Below are positions 5,561-13,130 of a stretch of 14,490 nucleotides of DNA, piece by piece. This stretch comes from an uncultured Gammaproteobacteria bacterium. Its GTDB lineage: Bacteria > Pseudomonadota > Gammaproteobacteria > Chromatiales > Chromatiaceae. Position 1 is the first letter of the stretch. Each line of letters opens with the position of its first letter. The stretch covers positions 1-14,490 of the forward strand of contig CALAZS010000182.1 in assembly GCA_937926265.1 (NCBI GenBank), given 5' to 3'. A program made the translations under genes and the position numbers. The notes under the pieces were generated by a model. It saw only the letters and a program-made list of their open reading frames with translations. It did not search any database and was not told the DNA's origin.

Positions 5561-6088
5561 TTAATTCAATACAGGTCCAGCAGATGTCTGCTCCTTACCT
5601 TGTTCATAACCCATTTCACCTTGGAATTTTGCTGTTTCAAGGTATTTCATAGCTGAATCAAAATCGCAGTTTTCTGCTGCAACAGCGGCTGCTCCCATGA
5701 AGCTGCTTTTCACAGTTTTACCATCTCTGGTTTTGTACTTAACAAATTTAGATTTTTTCCAGCGTGAATCACGCCATTCGCTTTTAACGCTCTTGGCTTT
5801 ATCCAGGGCTGCATTGGCATCAGCAACCGCTTGATTATATTCTGCAGTTGGCTCACAGGATTTAGCACCTGGCATATTAATGACATCACCAACTTCAATA
5901 AGGTTAATGTCTTTGATCTGCGGATTTGCTTTAACAACTTCATCCAGCATTAAACCTTGAGATTGAGCGATTTCAAACAGGGTGTCACCCTTTTTTACAG
6001 TATAGCCTCCGGCTATAGCTGTGGTTGAGATACCCACGAAAATAGCTGCAGATAAAAAGGTAGTATTAATAATTTTAGAAAGTTTCAT
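5561..6088 (-). CDS. Secreted LysM protein with SoxXA-binding-like C-terminus
   Basis: A 175-residue exported protein. The signal peptide ends ISTTAIA before GGYTV (cleavage after Ala26). One LysM domain (about 28-73: YTVKKGDTLFEIAQ, VVKANPQI, IEVGDVINMP) should bind peptidoglycan. The C-terminal half is helical, with EYNQAVADANAALDKAKSV, EWRDSRWKK and CDFDSAMKYLETAKFQGEMGYEQ. This resembles the small periplasmic SoxXA-binding proteins of sulfur oxidisers, as far as I can judge by eye. Two cysteines (in KSCEPT and ENCDF) could form a disulfide. AAGGGGG is a strong SD nine bases before ATG 6088. The gene is monocistronic, with promoter and terminator visible. No sox gene is in the window, so a thiosulfate role is not shown. 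Confidence 0.85.
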   Translation of the reverse strand: MKLSKIINTTFLSAAIFVGISTTAIAGGYTVKKGDTLFEIAQSQGLMLDEVVKANPQIKDINLIEVGDVINMPGAKSCEPTAEYNQAVADANAALDKAKSVKSEWRDSRWKKSKFVKYKTRDGKTVKSSFMGAAAVAAENCDFDSAMKYLETAKFQGEMGYEQGKEQTSAGPVLN

Positions 6089-6117
6089 TGAGCCGAGCCC
6101 CCTTGGTTAGTTTTTAT

Positions 6118-6146
6118 GTTTTAGGAAGATGCATTCCTTTTATCAA
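6118..6146 (-). promoter_or_regulatory. Sigma-70 promoter of the LysM gene
   Basis: On the minus strand TTGATA (complement of 6141-6146) and TAAAAC (complement of 6118-6123) are 17 bases apart: five of six matches at -35 and four of six at -10. The start would give a short leader carrying the AAGGGGG ribosome site. Confidence 0.45.
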
Positions 6147-6395
6147 CCTTGAACTTATGAGTATTGTTCATTTTTTCAAAAGGGTCTAGGTGGAATTTCA
6201 GCCAATTTACTTAATATAAACCCCAATATATGTAGCAATATGACCAATTCAGGCTAAAATTCGTTGAAAAAGTTTAATTTCTTTAGGGTTGGATTGCCGG
6301 CCGGCCTACTTGATTTATAAGTTGATTGATTGGTCGATTGGTATGATGGGTTTTGAATTTCGGATTTGATTCTCAAATTTGATCATCATGTTACT

Positions 6396-6425
6396 TTGAC
6401 AGCAGGTACCTGGTTAATGTCTAAT
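6396..6425 (+). promoter_or_regulatory. Sigma-70 promoter with palindrome in the spacer
   Basis: TTGACA (6396-6401), a perfect -35, is followed after 18 bases by TCTAAT (6420-6425), five of six at -10. The spacer contains the perfect ten-base palindrome CAGGTACCTG (6403-6412), a possible repressor or MerR-type activator site. It is about 85 bases before the ATG at 6512. Confidence 0.55.
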
Positions 6426-6511
6426 CAAAAGATAATAATAATTTAATAATCAATGATTTATATTCTTTTATTTACAGCCAAATCTAAATTACCATCCTAT
6501 CAGGAAGAAAA

Positions 6512-7096
6512 ATGACTGAACAGTTTGTAGATTATTACGACAGAGAGTTTGCCAATCAATTGAGTGAAAAGTTCAGTATTTCCGATTCTGCCGCGTTATT
6601 ACAGAAGTTAGATCAGTGCGGGGTTAAATACCAGAAGCTTCTGGCCAAAAAAAATCACATTGAAGAAATAAACAACATAAAATCCCTGGAAAATATCAGC
6701 AGTGACCTGGTTAATGTGCTGGCTAATTTCGGTGCTTCAGAAAAAAACCGGCTTGAATATCATTCCAGGCTCGGGATGAACCTTGCCGATGTCATGCTAA
6801 TGATCAGTGAACTGAACCAGGCATCTGGTATGGCATTGAAATATTTTCCACCCAAAATGACATCGGAAAAAGGCTACCCGTATTACGTGTGTTGGCTCTG
6901 GCTGGTATACCGTGAAGTGTCAGTTGAAGAAAACCGCGACAATGAAACCCTGGCTGCCGAGTTTATTGAAGAGTGTGTGAAGCAAACAGGGCTGTTTGAA
7001 GACGACTTGCCACCTGTCACTGACTTAATCAGTGATATCAGGGCAGACAAGGATAAAGTTGCCCAAATTGCATCAGAATTTGGCCTGCTTGATTAG
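6512..7096 (+). CDS. Hypothetical acidic helical protein, 194 aa
   Basis: I do not recognise this family. It is soluble, acidic and largely helical, without signal peptide or membrane segment. Visible landmarks are an N-terminal FVDYYDREFANQLSEKF, a heptad-like region around residues 35-65, a central LGMNLADVMLMISELNQASGMA helix pair, an aromatic stretch GYPYYVCWLWLVYRE (about 120-134) and an acidic tail. AGGAAG sits ideally before ATG 6512. It has a strong promoter of its own and lies 135 bases before fbaB, so co-transcription is possible but not shown. Codon use matches the neighbours. The WLWLVYRE patch may be a binding face, but that is a guess. Confidence 0.75.
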   Translation: MTEQFVDYYDREFANQLSEKFSISDSAALLQKLDQCGVKYQKLLAKKNHIEEINNIKSLENISSDLVNVLANFGASEKNRLEYHSRLGMNLADVMLMISELNQASGMALKYFPPKMTSEKGYPYYVCWLWLVYREVSVEENRDNETLAAEFIEECVKQTGLFEDDLPPVTDLISDIRADKDKVAQIASEFGLLD

Positions 7097-7231
7097 CAAA
7101 ACCGTATAAAACAATTTTTTAATTATTCTTCCAGAATATTTCTAATTTAAGACATTCGGCAGCTGATGTAATTCCATCGTCAGTTCTTGATGCTAGACTT
7201 CCAAATAGGGCATCTGATTGGGAGTATTAAA

Positions 7232-8284
7232 ATGACTGAAATTGCAAACCTGCTTGGGGATGAAGCTGAGTATTTACTGGATTACAGCTGCGAAACAATC
7301 GATAAATCACAGCTTTATTTACCTAACTCAAATTACGTTGACCAGGTTGTAGCTGAAAAATCACTCAAACCCCGAGTGCTGCAATCGTTTCAAACTCTAC
7401 TGAACGCAGGGCGGCTGTCTGGCTCTGGTTATCTCTCATTATTGCCAGTCGATCAGGGTGTTGAGCACTCTGGCGGCGCATCATTTGCGCCCAACCCGGT
7501 TTATTTCGATCCTGAAAATATTGTAAAACTGGCGATTGAAGGGGGCTGCAACGGTGTCGCGTCGACAATGGGGGTCTTACACTCGGTCGCAAACCGCTAT
7601 GCCCATAAAATTCCTTTCATTATGAAAATTAACCATAATGAAATTCTCAGCTACCCAAATTTTTACGATCAAACCCTGTTTGCTTCCGTTGAGCAGGCTT
7701 TCGATATGGGGGCTGTAGCTGTTGGTGCAACTATCTATTTCGGTTCAGAAGAATCCCGCAGGCAGATCATTGAAATCAGCGAAGCTTTTGAATTGGCCCA
7801 TGAGCTTGGCATGGTAACCATCTTATGGGCTTACCTCAGAAATTCAGCTTTTAAGGTTGATGGTGTCGATTATCACACTGCCGCTGACCTGACTGGGCAG
7901 GCAAACCACCTGGCGGCTACAATTAATGCTGATATTATCAAGCAGAAACAGGCTGTCGGTAATGGTGGCTACAATGCCATCAAGTTCGGTAAAACTCATG
8001 ACAAGGTATACAGTGAGCTGACTTCTGATCATCCGGTGGACCTGGTTCGTTACCAGGTTGCAAACTGCTATATGGGACGGGCAGGGCTGATTAATTCCGG
8101 TGGCTCATCATCTGGTGAAGGTGATCTGGCCCAGGCAGTGAGAACTGCTGTAATTAACAAACGTGCCGGCGGCATGGGGATGATTTCCGGACGTAAGGCA
8201 TTCCAGCGGCCAATGGCTGAAGGTGTTGAAATATTGAATGCGATTCAGGATGTCTATCTGGATGATGCGGTGACAATTGCCTAG
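7232..8284 (+). CDS. fbaB: Class I fructose-bisphosphate aldolase (FbaB type)
   Basis: Catalyses reversible cleavage of fructose 1,6-bisphosphate to dihydroxyacetone phosphate and glyceraldehyde 3-phosphate in glycolysis and gluconeogenesis, through a Schiff base, in the cytoplasm. The 350 residues equal E. coli FbaB in length. They follow it almost without gaps: MTEIANLLGDEAEYLL, SLLPVDQGVEHSGGASFAPN, KINHNE, GAVAVGATIYFGSEESRRQ, LWAYLRNSAFK, ADLTGQANHLAATI and CYMGRAGLINSGG. Lys237 in ADIIKQK is the expected Schiff-base lysine. The frame is open from 7187, but ATG 7232 matches the family start and has GGGAG seven bases before it. It replaces or supplements class II FbaA and in E. coli is favoured during gluconeogenic growth. 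No clear terminator follows. Confidence 0.97.
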   Translation: MTEIANLLGDEAEYLLDYSCETIDKSQLYLPNSNYVDQVVAEKSLKPRVLQSFQTLLNAGRLSGSGYLSLLPVDQGVEHSGGASFAPNPVYFDPENIVKLAIEGGCNGVASTMGVLHSVANRYAHKIPFIMKINHNEILSYPNFYDQTLFASVEQAFDMGAVAVGATIYFGSEESRRQIIEISEAFELAHELGMVTILWAYLRNSAFKVDGVDYHTAADLTGQANHLAATINADIIKQKQAVGNGGYNAIKFGKTHDKVYSELTSDHPVDLVRYQVANCYMGRAGLINSGGSSSGEGDLAQAVRTAVINKRAGGMGMISGRKAFQRPMAEGVEILNAIQDVYLDDAVTIA

Positions 8285-8364
8285 CAGTATTGGACCAGGT
8301 GGTTTTCAAACGAATCGATATCGCGTATCTTTTCGGTTCTGGATTACTTGAAAGGAATTACTCA

Positions 8365-8736
8365 ATGAAAAAACTGGTTTTCTTGGCAATAGCGGTATCG
8401 ATTTTTGTTGTATCTCAATCTGTATCAGCTTCTAACCTGAGATGGTTGGAAAATTCCCCATCCAGTAAGTTTACTGACAAGGATTGGGAAATAGCCAAGG
8501 CTTCGGCTAACAGAGCGCTAAACCACCTGGCCAATGATGAAATCATGGTTTGGGAGAACCCTGAGTCAAAAAATCACGGCAGACTAACTCCTCTTTTAAC
8601 ATTTGATAATAATGGTAAAAAATGTCGCACACTCAAAATCGAGAATTTTTCAGCTAATGGTTTGAGTGGTCGTGCTAACTATGATTTTTGTAAAAATGAT
8701 GAGGGATTGTGGAAAGTATTGTCCAAAAGTAAATAA
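8365..8736 (+). CDS. Secreted RT0821/Lpp0805-type surface antigen
   Basis: A 123-residue exported protein. The signal peptide (KKLVFLAIAVSIFVVSQ) ends SVSA before SNLRW. The mature part carries the 17-kDa surface antigen type fold of the RT0821/Lpp0805 family: MVWENPESKNHGRLTPLLTF, a Cys in KKCRTLKI, ANYDFCKNDEGLWKVL at the end. The two cysteines in CRTLK and DFCK are typical of the family and may pair. Function in the envelope is unknown. The frame is open from 8290, but ATG 8365 starts the signal peptide and has AAAGGA in good position. It lies 80 bases behind fbaB and 26 before the next gene. Confidence 0.82.
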   Translation: MKKLVFLAIAVSIFVVSQSVSASNLRWLENSPSSKFTDKDWEIAKASANRALNHLANDEIMVWENPESKNHGRLTPLLTFDNNGKKCRTLKIENFSANGLSGRANYDFCKNDEGLWKVLSKSK

Positions 8737-8762
8737 ATTTTCCCCATATACTTAAATTACTC

Positions 8763-9113
8763 ATGTCTGATAAAGATCACGACACAAATTATCCCGCCGA
8801 GACTCGATCTAGGTTTGAAGAAAAGCTCCGTTCCGTGGTGTACATTGTCGCTACCCTGGCGGGATTTATTATTCTGATTCTGGGTTTTTTGGTTCTTCAA
8901 AACCTCGTCGAGTTTGCCTGGACCTTCCTCAATCAGCCCGAAACCATTGATAAATTTGCACTGGCATTTCGAAAAGACAGCACATTAATTGATGCCATTG
9001 ATATTTCATTCTTCCGGATGGCAGCCTGGTTGCTTGTTATTCTGATGCTGCTGGTAATTGGCAAGGTCGGTGCCTGGATTCTTGGTGCAGGCATCAACAT
9101 GGTTAAAAAGTAA
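8763..9113 (+). CDS. Two-helix inner membrane protein, unknown
   Basis: A 116-residue protein of no family I can name. A charged N-terminus (about 1-25, DKDHDTNYPAETRSRFEEKLR) precedes two hydrophobic helices, about 27-52 (VYIVATLAGFIILILGFLVL) and about 85-112 (WLLVILMLLVIGKVGAWILG), with an acidic/polar loop between them. Both ends are therefore probably cytoplasmic. The ATG at 8763 has no clear SD. It follows the surface-antigen gene by 26 bases and precedes the DUF4239 gene by 93. Confidence 0.7.
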   Translation: MSDKDHDTNYPAETRSRFEEKLRSVVYIVATLAGFIILILGFLVLQNLVEFAWTFLNQPETIDKFALAFRKDSTLIDAIDISFFRMAAWLLVILMLLVIGKVGAWILGAGINMVKK

Positions 9114-9156
9114 CATCCTAATAATTCCAATCTGCTAATGAAATGTACTTCGTGTC

Positions 9157-9182
9157 TAATGTGATGCAAAATGGCCACATTA
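9157..9182. repeat. Inverted repeat in intergenic gap
   Basis: TAATGTG (9157-9163) and CACATTA (9176-9182) are perfect inverted repeats around a 12-base spacer, 25 bases before the DUF4239 start. It may be an operator or a weak hairpin. Half-sites resemble CRP sites, but the spacing is too long for CRP. Confidence 0.3.
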
Positions 9183-9206
9183 TCAGTTAGTTACATTTAG
9201 CGAAAA

Positions 9207-10013
9207 ATGATTTTTAATGCATTCGACCAATTACCGCTATGGGAAGTTTATGGCATCATTCTCATAATTCTGTTCCTATCGGCCGAGTTGGGCTTCTACG
9301 TTGGTGGCTTCCGAAAATCCAAAATCAAGGATGCCGGCGGTGAAGACAAGCAAACCGGCTCCATCATGGGGGCTTCCCTGGGATTATTGGCTTTCCTGTT
9401 GGCATTTTCATTTAACATTGCCAGTAACATTCACACCGAGAGAAAAGCGCTTGTGCTTGAAGAAGCAAATGCCATCGGTACTTTGTATTTGCGTTCCCAG
9501 ATATTTAATGTTGAGGAAGCTGCAAAATTGCGCGAATTGCTTAAGGCATATGTATCGCTTCGAGTGGACGTGGTGAGTGGAATTTCCAATGAAGAGTTTG
9601 CCGAAGGTATGGCTGTCTCTGAAGAGAAATTGAATAAAATATGGAATCTGGTCCTCGAAATATTAAGGCAATCAGATGGCCCTATGGGTACTGGACCATT
9701 AATTAATGCAGCTAATGAAGTAATTGACCTGCATTCGGAACGCGTTAATGCTGGCTTTAAGCGTTTACCCCATGTTAATAGTTTTTTACTCATGTTTATC
9801 GCTGTTTTGACATTAACTTTGATGGGTTATCAATCTGGCTTAAATGGTATTCGTGTACTTGTACCTAGAACCGCTTTGATCCTTTCGCTGGCAACAGTGA
9901 TGATCGTAATTGCAGACCTGGATCGTCCTGGCGGTAGCCTGATTGATGTTAGCCAGAAAGCCATGGTCGACCTTGAAAAGCAACTTGTAGTATCTGAAGT
10001 AAATCAAGAATAA
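9207..10013 (+). CDS. Bestrophin-like DUF4239 membrane protein
   Basis: A 268-residue inner membrane protein with the arrangement of the DUF4239/bestrophin-like family. Two N-terminal helices (about 12-33 and 52-73, the second containing LGLLAFLLAFSFNIA) are followed by a long helical soluble region (about 74-185, with ERKALVLEEANAIGTLYLR). Two C-terminal helices (about 190-236) and the family signature IADLDRPGGS...VSQKAMVDLEKQL (about 234-260) close the protein. The family is only loosely tied to bestrophin channels and its transport role is unproven. The SD is weak. The next gene starts 20 bases after its stop, so the two are probably one operon with the outer-membrane protein. Confidence 0.82.
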   Translation: MIFNAFDQLPLWEVYGIILIILFLSAELGFYVGGFRKSKIKDAGGEDKQTGSIMGASLGLLAFLLAFSFNIASNIHTERKALVLEEANAIGTLYLRSQIFNVEEAAKLRELLKAYVSLRVDVVSGISNEEFAEGMAVSEEKLNKIWNLVLEILRQSDGPMGTGPLINAANEVIDLHSERVNAGFKRLPHVNSFLLMFIAVLTLTLMGYQSGLNGIRVLVPRTALILSLATVMIVIADLDRPGGSLIDVSQKAMVDLEKQLVVSEVNQE

Positions 10014-10033
10014 CGGTTGAAAGAACCTTCGAT

Positions 10034-11149
10034 ATGTCTTTCCCGGTAAACTGGCGACAAATCTTGAGTCTCTTTCTGCTTGTCGCCTTGCCATTTCAGG
10101 TAATGGCCAGTCGTTTTTTTGATGATGAAAGCGGTGATCTTGATTTAAGCGAACACCTCTTAACTCACAAAGGTGTTCTACCTGTACCCATGATTATTAC
10201 TGAGCCTGCGCTTGGAACTGGCCTGGGTGTTTCCGCCGTTTATTTCCAGGAATCTATCAGCGAGCGTCTTAAAAAATCAGATCATTTTTCACCCCCAAAT
10301 ATCTCCCTGCTTGGCGGCTTTAAAACTGAAAATGGCAGTAAAGGAGTATTTGGTGGCGCTTTCAGAAGCTTTAGCCAGGATCAATACCGCTATCTTGGTG
10401 CGTTAGGCAAACTGTCAATCAACCTCGACTACTATGGTCCACTAAATCGACCTCGAAAACTGAATATTGAAGGACTTGGAACAGTTCAAAGATTCACTTC
10501 AAGAATTAATAACTCTGAATGGATGATTGGAGGTAAGTATGCTTATTTCGATACCGATATTCAGTTTGCCAACCCTAAACCCGGATTTATCAGTGATCGT
10601 CAACTGGACCTGGAAATAGGGCGCTTGGGTTTTTTACTCAGTTACGATAACCGTGACAACATCCTGTCACCTTCCAAAGGTATTTTATTTGAATCGGAAA
10701 TGGCTGTAGCCAGAGACTGGCTTGGATCTTCCCTCGATTTTGAAGACTACATGGCTAAAATTCATGCTTACCTTCCCGTGTCAGACAAATTTACCCTTGC
10801 TTTAAGAGGTGACTACAAGGCTTCTTCTGATAACGCACCTTTCTTCTTTCTTCCCTATATTGATTTAAGGGGTATACCAGCGATGCGTTACCAGGGCGAA
10901 TCTGTCGCTTTGGCAGAAGCGGAATTACAATGGCAATTCAGTTATCGCTGGACTGCTCTGGCTTTTGCCGGAACCGGTAAAACCTCTGGCGACAACAATG
11001 TTTTTGTTAAATCTGAAACTGCCAATAATGTAGGGGTTGGTTTTCGATACCTGATAGCCTCAAAGTTAGGCTTGAAAGCCGGTCTTGATATTGCCAAAGG
11101 GCCTGAGGATACTGCTGTTTACATCCAGGTAGGTAGTGCCTGGAGGTAA
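10034..11149 (+). CDS. Outer-membrane barrel of the BamA/TamA (D15) superfamily
   Basis: A 371-residue exported protein. The signal peptide (RQILSLFLLVALPFQVMA, cleavage after Ala25) leads directly into beta-strand-rich sequence. There is room only for the 16-strand-type C-terminal D15 barrel, so the POTRA domains of BamA and TamA are missing. Family marks are DNRDNILSPSKGILFESEM (about 210-230), RGIPAMRYQGE (from Arg279, the VRGF/Y loop equivalent) and the closing YIQVGSAW. Such POTRA-less barrels occur widely in gammaproteobacteria and their substrates are unknown; a general assembly role like BamA is unlikely. The start ATG 10034 has no good SD, but the signal peptide begins there. It lies 20 bases after DUF4239 and 16 before the next gene. 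Confidence 0.85.
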   Translation: MSFPVNWRQILSLFLLVALPFQVMASRFFDDESGDLDLSEHLLTHKGVLPVPMIITEPALGTGLGVSAVYFQESISERLKKSDHFSPPNISLLGGFKTENGSKGVFGGAFRSFSQDQYRYLGALGKLSINLDYYGPLNRPRKLNIEGLGTVQRFTSRINNSEWMIGGKYAYFDTDIQFANPKPGFISDRQLDLEIGRLGFLLSYDNRDNILSPSKGILFESEMAVARDWLGSSLDFEDYMAKIHAYLPVSDKFTLALRGDYKASSDNAPFFFLPYIDLRGIPAMRYQGESVALAEAELQWQFSYRWTALAFAGTGKTSGDNNVFVKSETANNVGVGFRYLIASKLGLKAGLDIAKGPEDTAVYIQVGSAWR

Positions 11150-11165
11150 ATGGAGACGCCTTATT

Positions 11166-11834
11166 ATGACAATGCCAAAAAAGTTTCTTCTGTATGCATT
11201 AACGTTATTATTTATCTTCATTTTTTACCTGCTTGGCAATCAGGTAAATAACGTCATCATCAGTAGTGCATTCTTTTTCGAAGCCAAATCCTTTTTTGCA
11301 CTAATCCTTTCAATTTTGGTGGCTGGGTTATATTACAAACTCTCCAAAAAAGAAAAAATGCAGCACAAATTTTATCGGCAACCGGGTAAATTTGTGGGGT
11401 TACACATATTGATGTTCATCGTGTTTTTAATACTGGTTTATATTTTTATTCAGCCGTCTTTGCAAATATGGACTAAATACACTGCTACGAAAAACTACCA
11501 GAATGTATTCCGTTATATAGTCACTGATCAAACCAATACTGCCCCCGGTCTGGATTTGTTCCATTGTGACGGGTTGCTGATTAACATTGACATGCATGAA
11601 GATGCCAGTTTCTGCTTAAACACTGATGATTCTTCTTCTATTGAATATTTTTCAAGTGATGAATCTTCAAAATTCCGGGAAATCATTGATAAACAGACGA
11701 GCCATCGAATGCGTATCAAGGGAAGTAGAACCCAATACGGTGTTCTGGTCAGTTCTATTGAGCTGGTTGAGGCCGAATTAATTGAAGATGGGTTACCTGA
11801 AAATGACCAGTCGTTTAATAATAAATCTAAATAA
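11166..11834 (+). CDS. Membrane protein with three helices, unknown
   Basis: A 222-residue protein that I do not recognise. Three hydrophobic segments lie near residues 7-24 (FLLYALTLLFIFIFYLLG), 39-58 and 76-97 (ILMFIVFLILVYIFI). After them comes a soluble, acidic C-terminal domain of about 120 residues with two cysteines (FHCDG, SFCLN), probably periplasmic. The frame is open from a GTG at 11136 inside the barrel gene, but ATG 11166 has GGAG ten bases before it and begins the first helix correctly. An ATG at 11150 directly after the barrel stop, close behind GGAGG, is in another frame and is a decoy. Probably the last gene of the DUF4239-barrel operon. Confidence 0.72.
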   Translation: MTMPKKFLLYALTLLFIFIFYLLGNQVNNVIISSAFFFEAKSFFALILSILVAGLYYKLSKKEKMQHKFYRQPGKFVGLHILMFIVFLILVYIFIQPSLQIWTKYTATKNYQNVFRYIVTDQTNTAPGLDLFHCDGLLINIDMHEDASFCLNTDDSSSIEYFSSDESSKFREIIDKQTSHRMRIKGSRTQYGVLVSSIELVEAELIEDGLPENDQSFNNKSK

Positions 11835-11841
11835 GTATTAA

Positions 11842-11855
11842 TAAAGTATACTTTA
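11842..11855. repeat. AT-rich palindrome between genes
   Basis: TAAAGTATACTTTA is a perfect 14-base palindrome shortly after the preceding stop codon and about 75 bases before the next start. It could be a weak terminator hairpin or an operator for the hydrolase gene; nothing decides. Confidence 0.3.
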
Positions 11856-11928
11856 ATTGATTTTATTTACTCGATGGATTTGCTTTTCTATTCTTTTATC
11901 AAATCAAACAGTTGAGAGATAAAACATC

Positions 11929-12495
11929 ATGATCATAGAAGACATTCAGGAAGGCGATATTATTTTTACGGCAATTCCACACCTGTTATACAAGAAGGTG
12001 GCAGAGGGAACCGGTTCAAAATCATCGCATGTTGGCATTATTTTAAAAGACAGCGAGGGAAACTGGGTTGTAGCTGAGAGTGCCGTACCGGTTTCAACTT
12101 ATTGCTCACTGGAAAAATTCATCAAACGCAGCGAAAACGGCTGGTATCAGATCAGGCGATTAAAAGATAACTTATCCGCAGCACAGATTGCCCGCATTAA
12201 GGAAGAAGCTGAAAAACGCATGGGTATTTTTTATCACCTGGGTTTTAAGTATGAATCCAACCGAATGTTTTGCTCCAAGTTTGTTTACGAAGTATACGAT
12301 GCGGCTTTAAACGTCAAAGTGGGGCAGTTGGAAACCTTTAAAGAACTGATTACCAAGTTACCTGATACTCCTTTATGGTTTTGGAAAATCTGGTATTTTG
12401 GCTTTATTCCTTGGAAACGCATTACCGTGACACCAGCCAGTCAAATGCAAGCGGATAATTTATACACGGTTTATGATGGCAACCTGATGCCCTGA
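11929..12495 (+). CDS. YiiX/YebB-like permuted NlpC/P60 cysteine hydrolase
   Basis: A 188-residue protein of the circularly permuted papain-fold group, in which the histidine comes before the cysteine. His34 is in KSSHVGIIL, Glu50 in WVVAESAVP and Cys115 in RMFCSKFVYEVY, the expected order and context. It opens with the GDIIF strand typical of the group. There is no signal peptide or lipobox, so it acts in the cytoplasm or at the inner face; a PLWFWKIWYFGFIPW patch (about 147-161) may touch membrane. Members cleave amide or thioester/ester bonds, with substrates mostly unknown. GAGAG is a moderate SD before ATG 11929. It stands alone and converges with the DM13 gene. Confidence 0.85.
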   Translation: MIIEDIQEGDIIFTAIPHLLYKKVAEGTGSKSSHVGIILKDSEGNWVVAESAVPVSTYCSLEKFIKRSENGWYQIRRLKDNLSAAQIARIKEEAEKRMGIFYHLGFKYESNRMFCSKFVYEVYDAALNVKVGQLETFKELITKLPDTPLWFWKIWYFGFIPWKRITVTPASQMQADNLYTVYDGNLMP

Positions 12496-12518
12496 TACCT
12501 GATTAATTAATGGATTAA

Positions 12519-12995
12519 CTACTGGTACTGGGCTGCAGTAATGAATTCCTCAAATGACTCACACCAGACAATCACGCTGTTATATTCACCTGGGTCAATA
12601 GAGTCAGGAACTTTGACGGCAAAGTTTTCAAATGTTTTAACATCACCAACCTGAACCATTGTCTCTTTGAGACGATTAAACTCATTTTCAGTCTCAACAT
12701 AGGTTTTCGATAAGTAAAGTTTATAATCAGGTCCAGGCGCCAATTTACCCATCAGCGTGATGAAATCTGATCCAATTGAGACTTTGCCTTCACCCCAATG
12801 GAACGCATCGCTATCCTGAAGATCTTTCTTAAATTCAGCTGAAAATTGGGCCTGGGACGACATGGTTTGAATGTCAGATTCACTCGGAGCTGGTGGAGCA
12901 GTTAATATTGGTAGCATGTATATCCCCACGGCAAAACCGAAAAGTCCGACAAGTCCATGGGAAATGATTAATGCAAATAGCGATCTTGTTTTCAT
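12519..12995 (-). CDS. Membrane-anchored DM13-domain protein
   Basis: A 158-residue protein with an uncleaved-looking N-terminal helix (about 7-29, ALIISHGLVGLFGFAVGIYML) and a periplasmic DM13 domain (about 60-155). Family landmarks are FHWGEGKVSIGSDFITLMGKLAPGPDYKLYLSK, the VQVGDVKTF strand, IDPGEYNSVIVWCESFEEFI. Cys145 in VIVWC is the conserved domain cysteine. DM13 is proposed to be a redox or cytochrome-like domain from analysis of the family; the bacterial role is unknown. ATG 12995 is the first codon of the helix; the SD is weak. It converges with the hydrolase gene (23 bases apart, no obvious terminator) and diverges from the DUF2189 gene. Confidence 0.85.
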   Translation of the reverse strand: MKTRSLFALIISHGLVGLFGFAVGIYMLPILTAPPAPSESDIQTMSSQAQFSAEFKKDLQDSDAFHWGEGKVSIGSDFITLMGKLAPGPDYKLYLSKTYVETENEFNRLKETMVQVGDVKTFENFAVKVPDSIDPGEYNSVIVWCESFEEFITAAQYQ

Positions 12996-13053
12996 TGTTA
13001 ATTCTGATTGTTTTCGATAATGGATATTAACCCCGAATAAAACACAAAAAAAC

Positions 13054-13071
13054 GCCCTGAATGCCCTGAAT
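13054..13071. repeat. Tandem nine-base repeat
   Basis: GCCCTGAAT occurs twice head to tail (13054-13062, 13063-13071) in the divergent region between the DM13 and DUF2189 genes. It could be a binding site for an activator or a chance slippage product. Confidence 0.35.
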
Positions 13072-13130
13072 TTATTGTTATAAATATCGGCTGATATATC
13101 GGGCTAAAAAATCTGGTTTTATAAGCGTTT

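Larger units (their letters stand above)
6089..6511. other. Long divergent intergenic region
   Basis: No gene seen in 423 bases between the LysM gene (minus) and the unknown gene at 6512 (plus). It holds one promoter for each side, described separately. It also holds a GC-rich perfect palindrome GCCGGCCGGC (6296-6305), which stands out in very AT-rich surroundings, and a GATTG/TTGAT-rich stretch near 6317-6342. Neither has a function I can assign. Confidence 0.5.

Noticed and set aside
7365..7592. 75-codon minus-strand ORF inside fbaB
   Set aside because: Antisense to a highly conserved aldolase gene; no independent evidence.
9157..9182. CRP site
   Set aside because: TGTGA and a CACA half occur, but ten bases apart instead of six.
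11150..11168. ATG directly after the barrel stop, close behind GGAGG, as a gene start
   Set aside because: The SD spacing is too short and the frame ends after about 33 codons without matching the hydrophobic protein; ATG 11166 is better.
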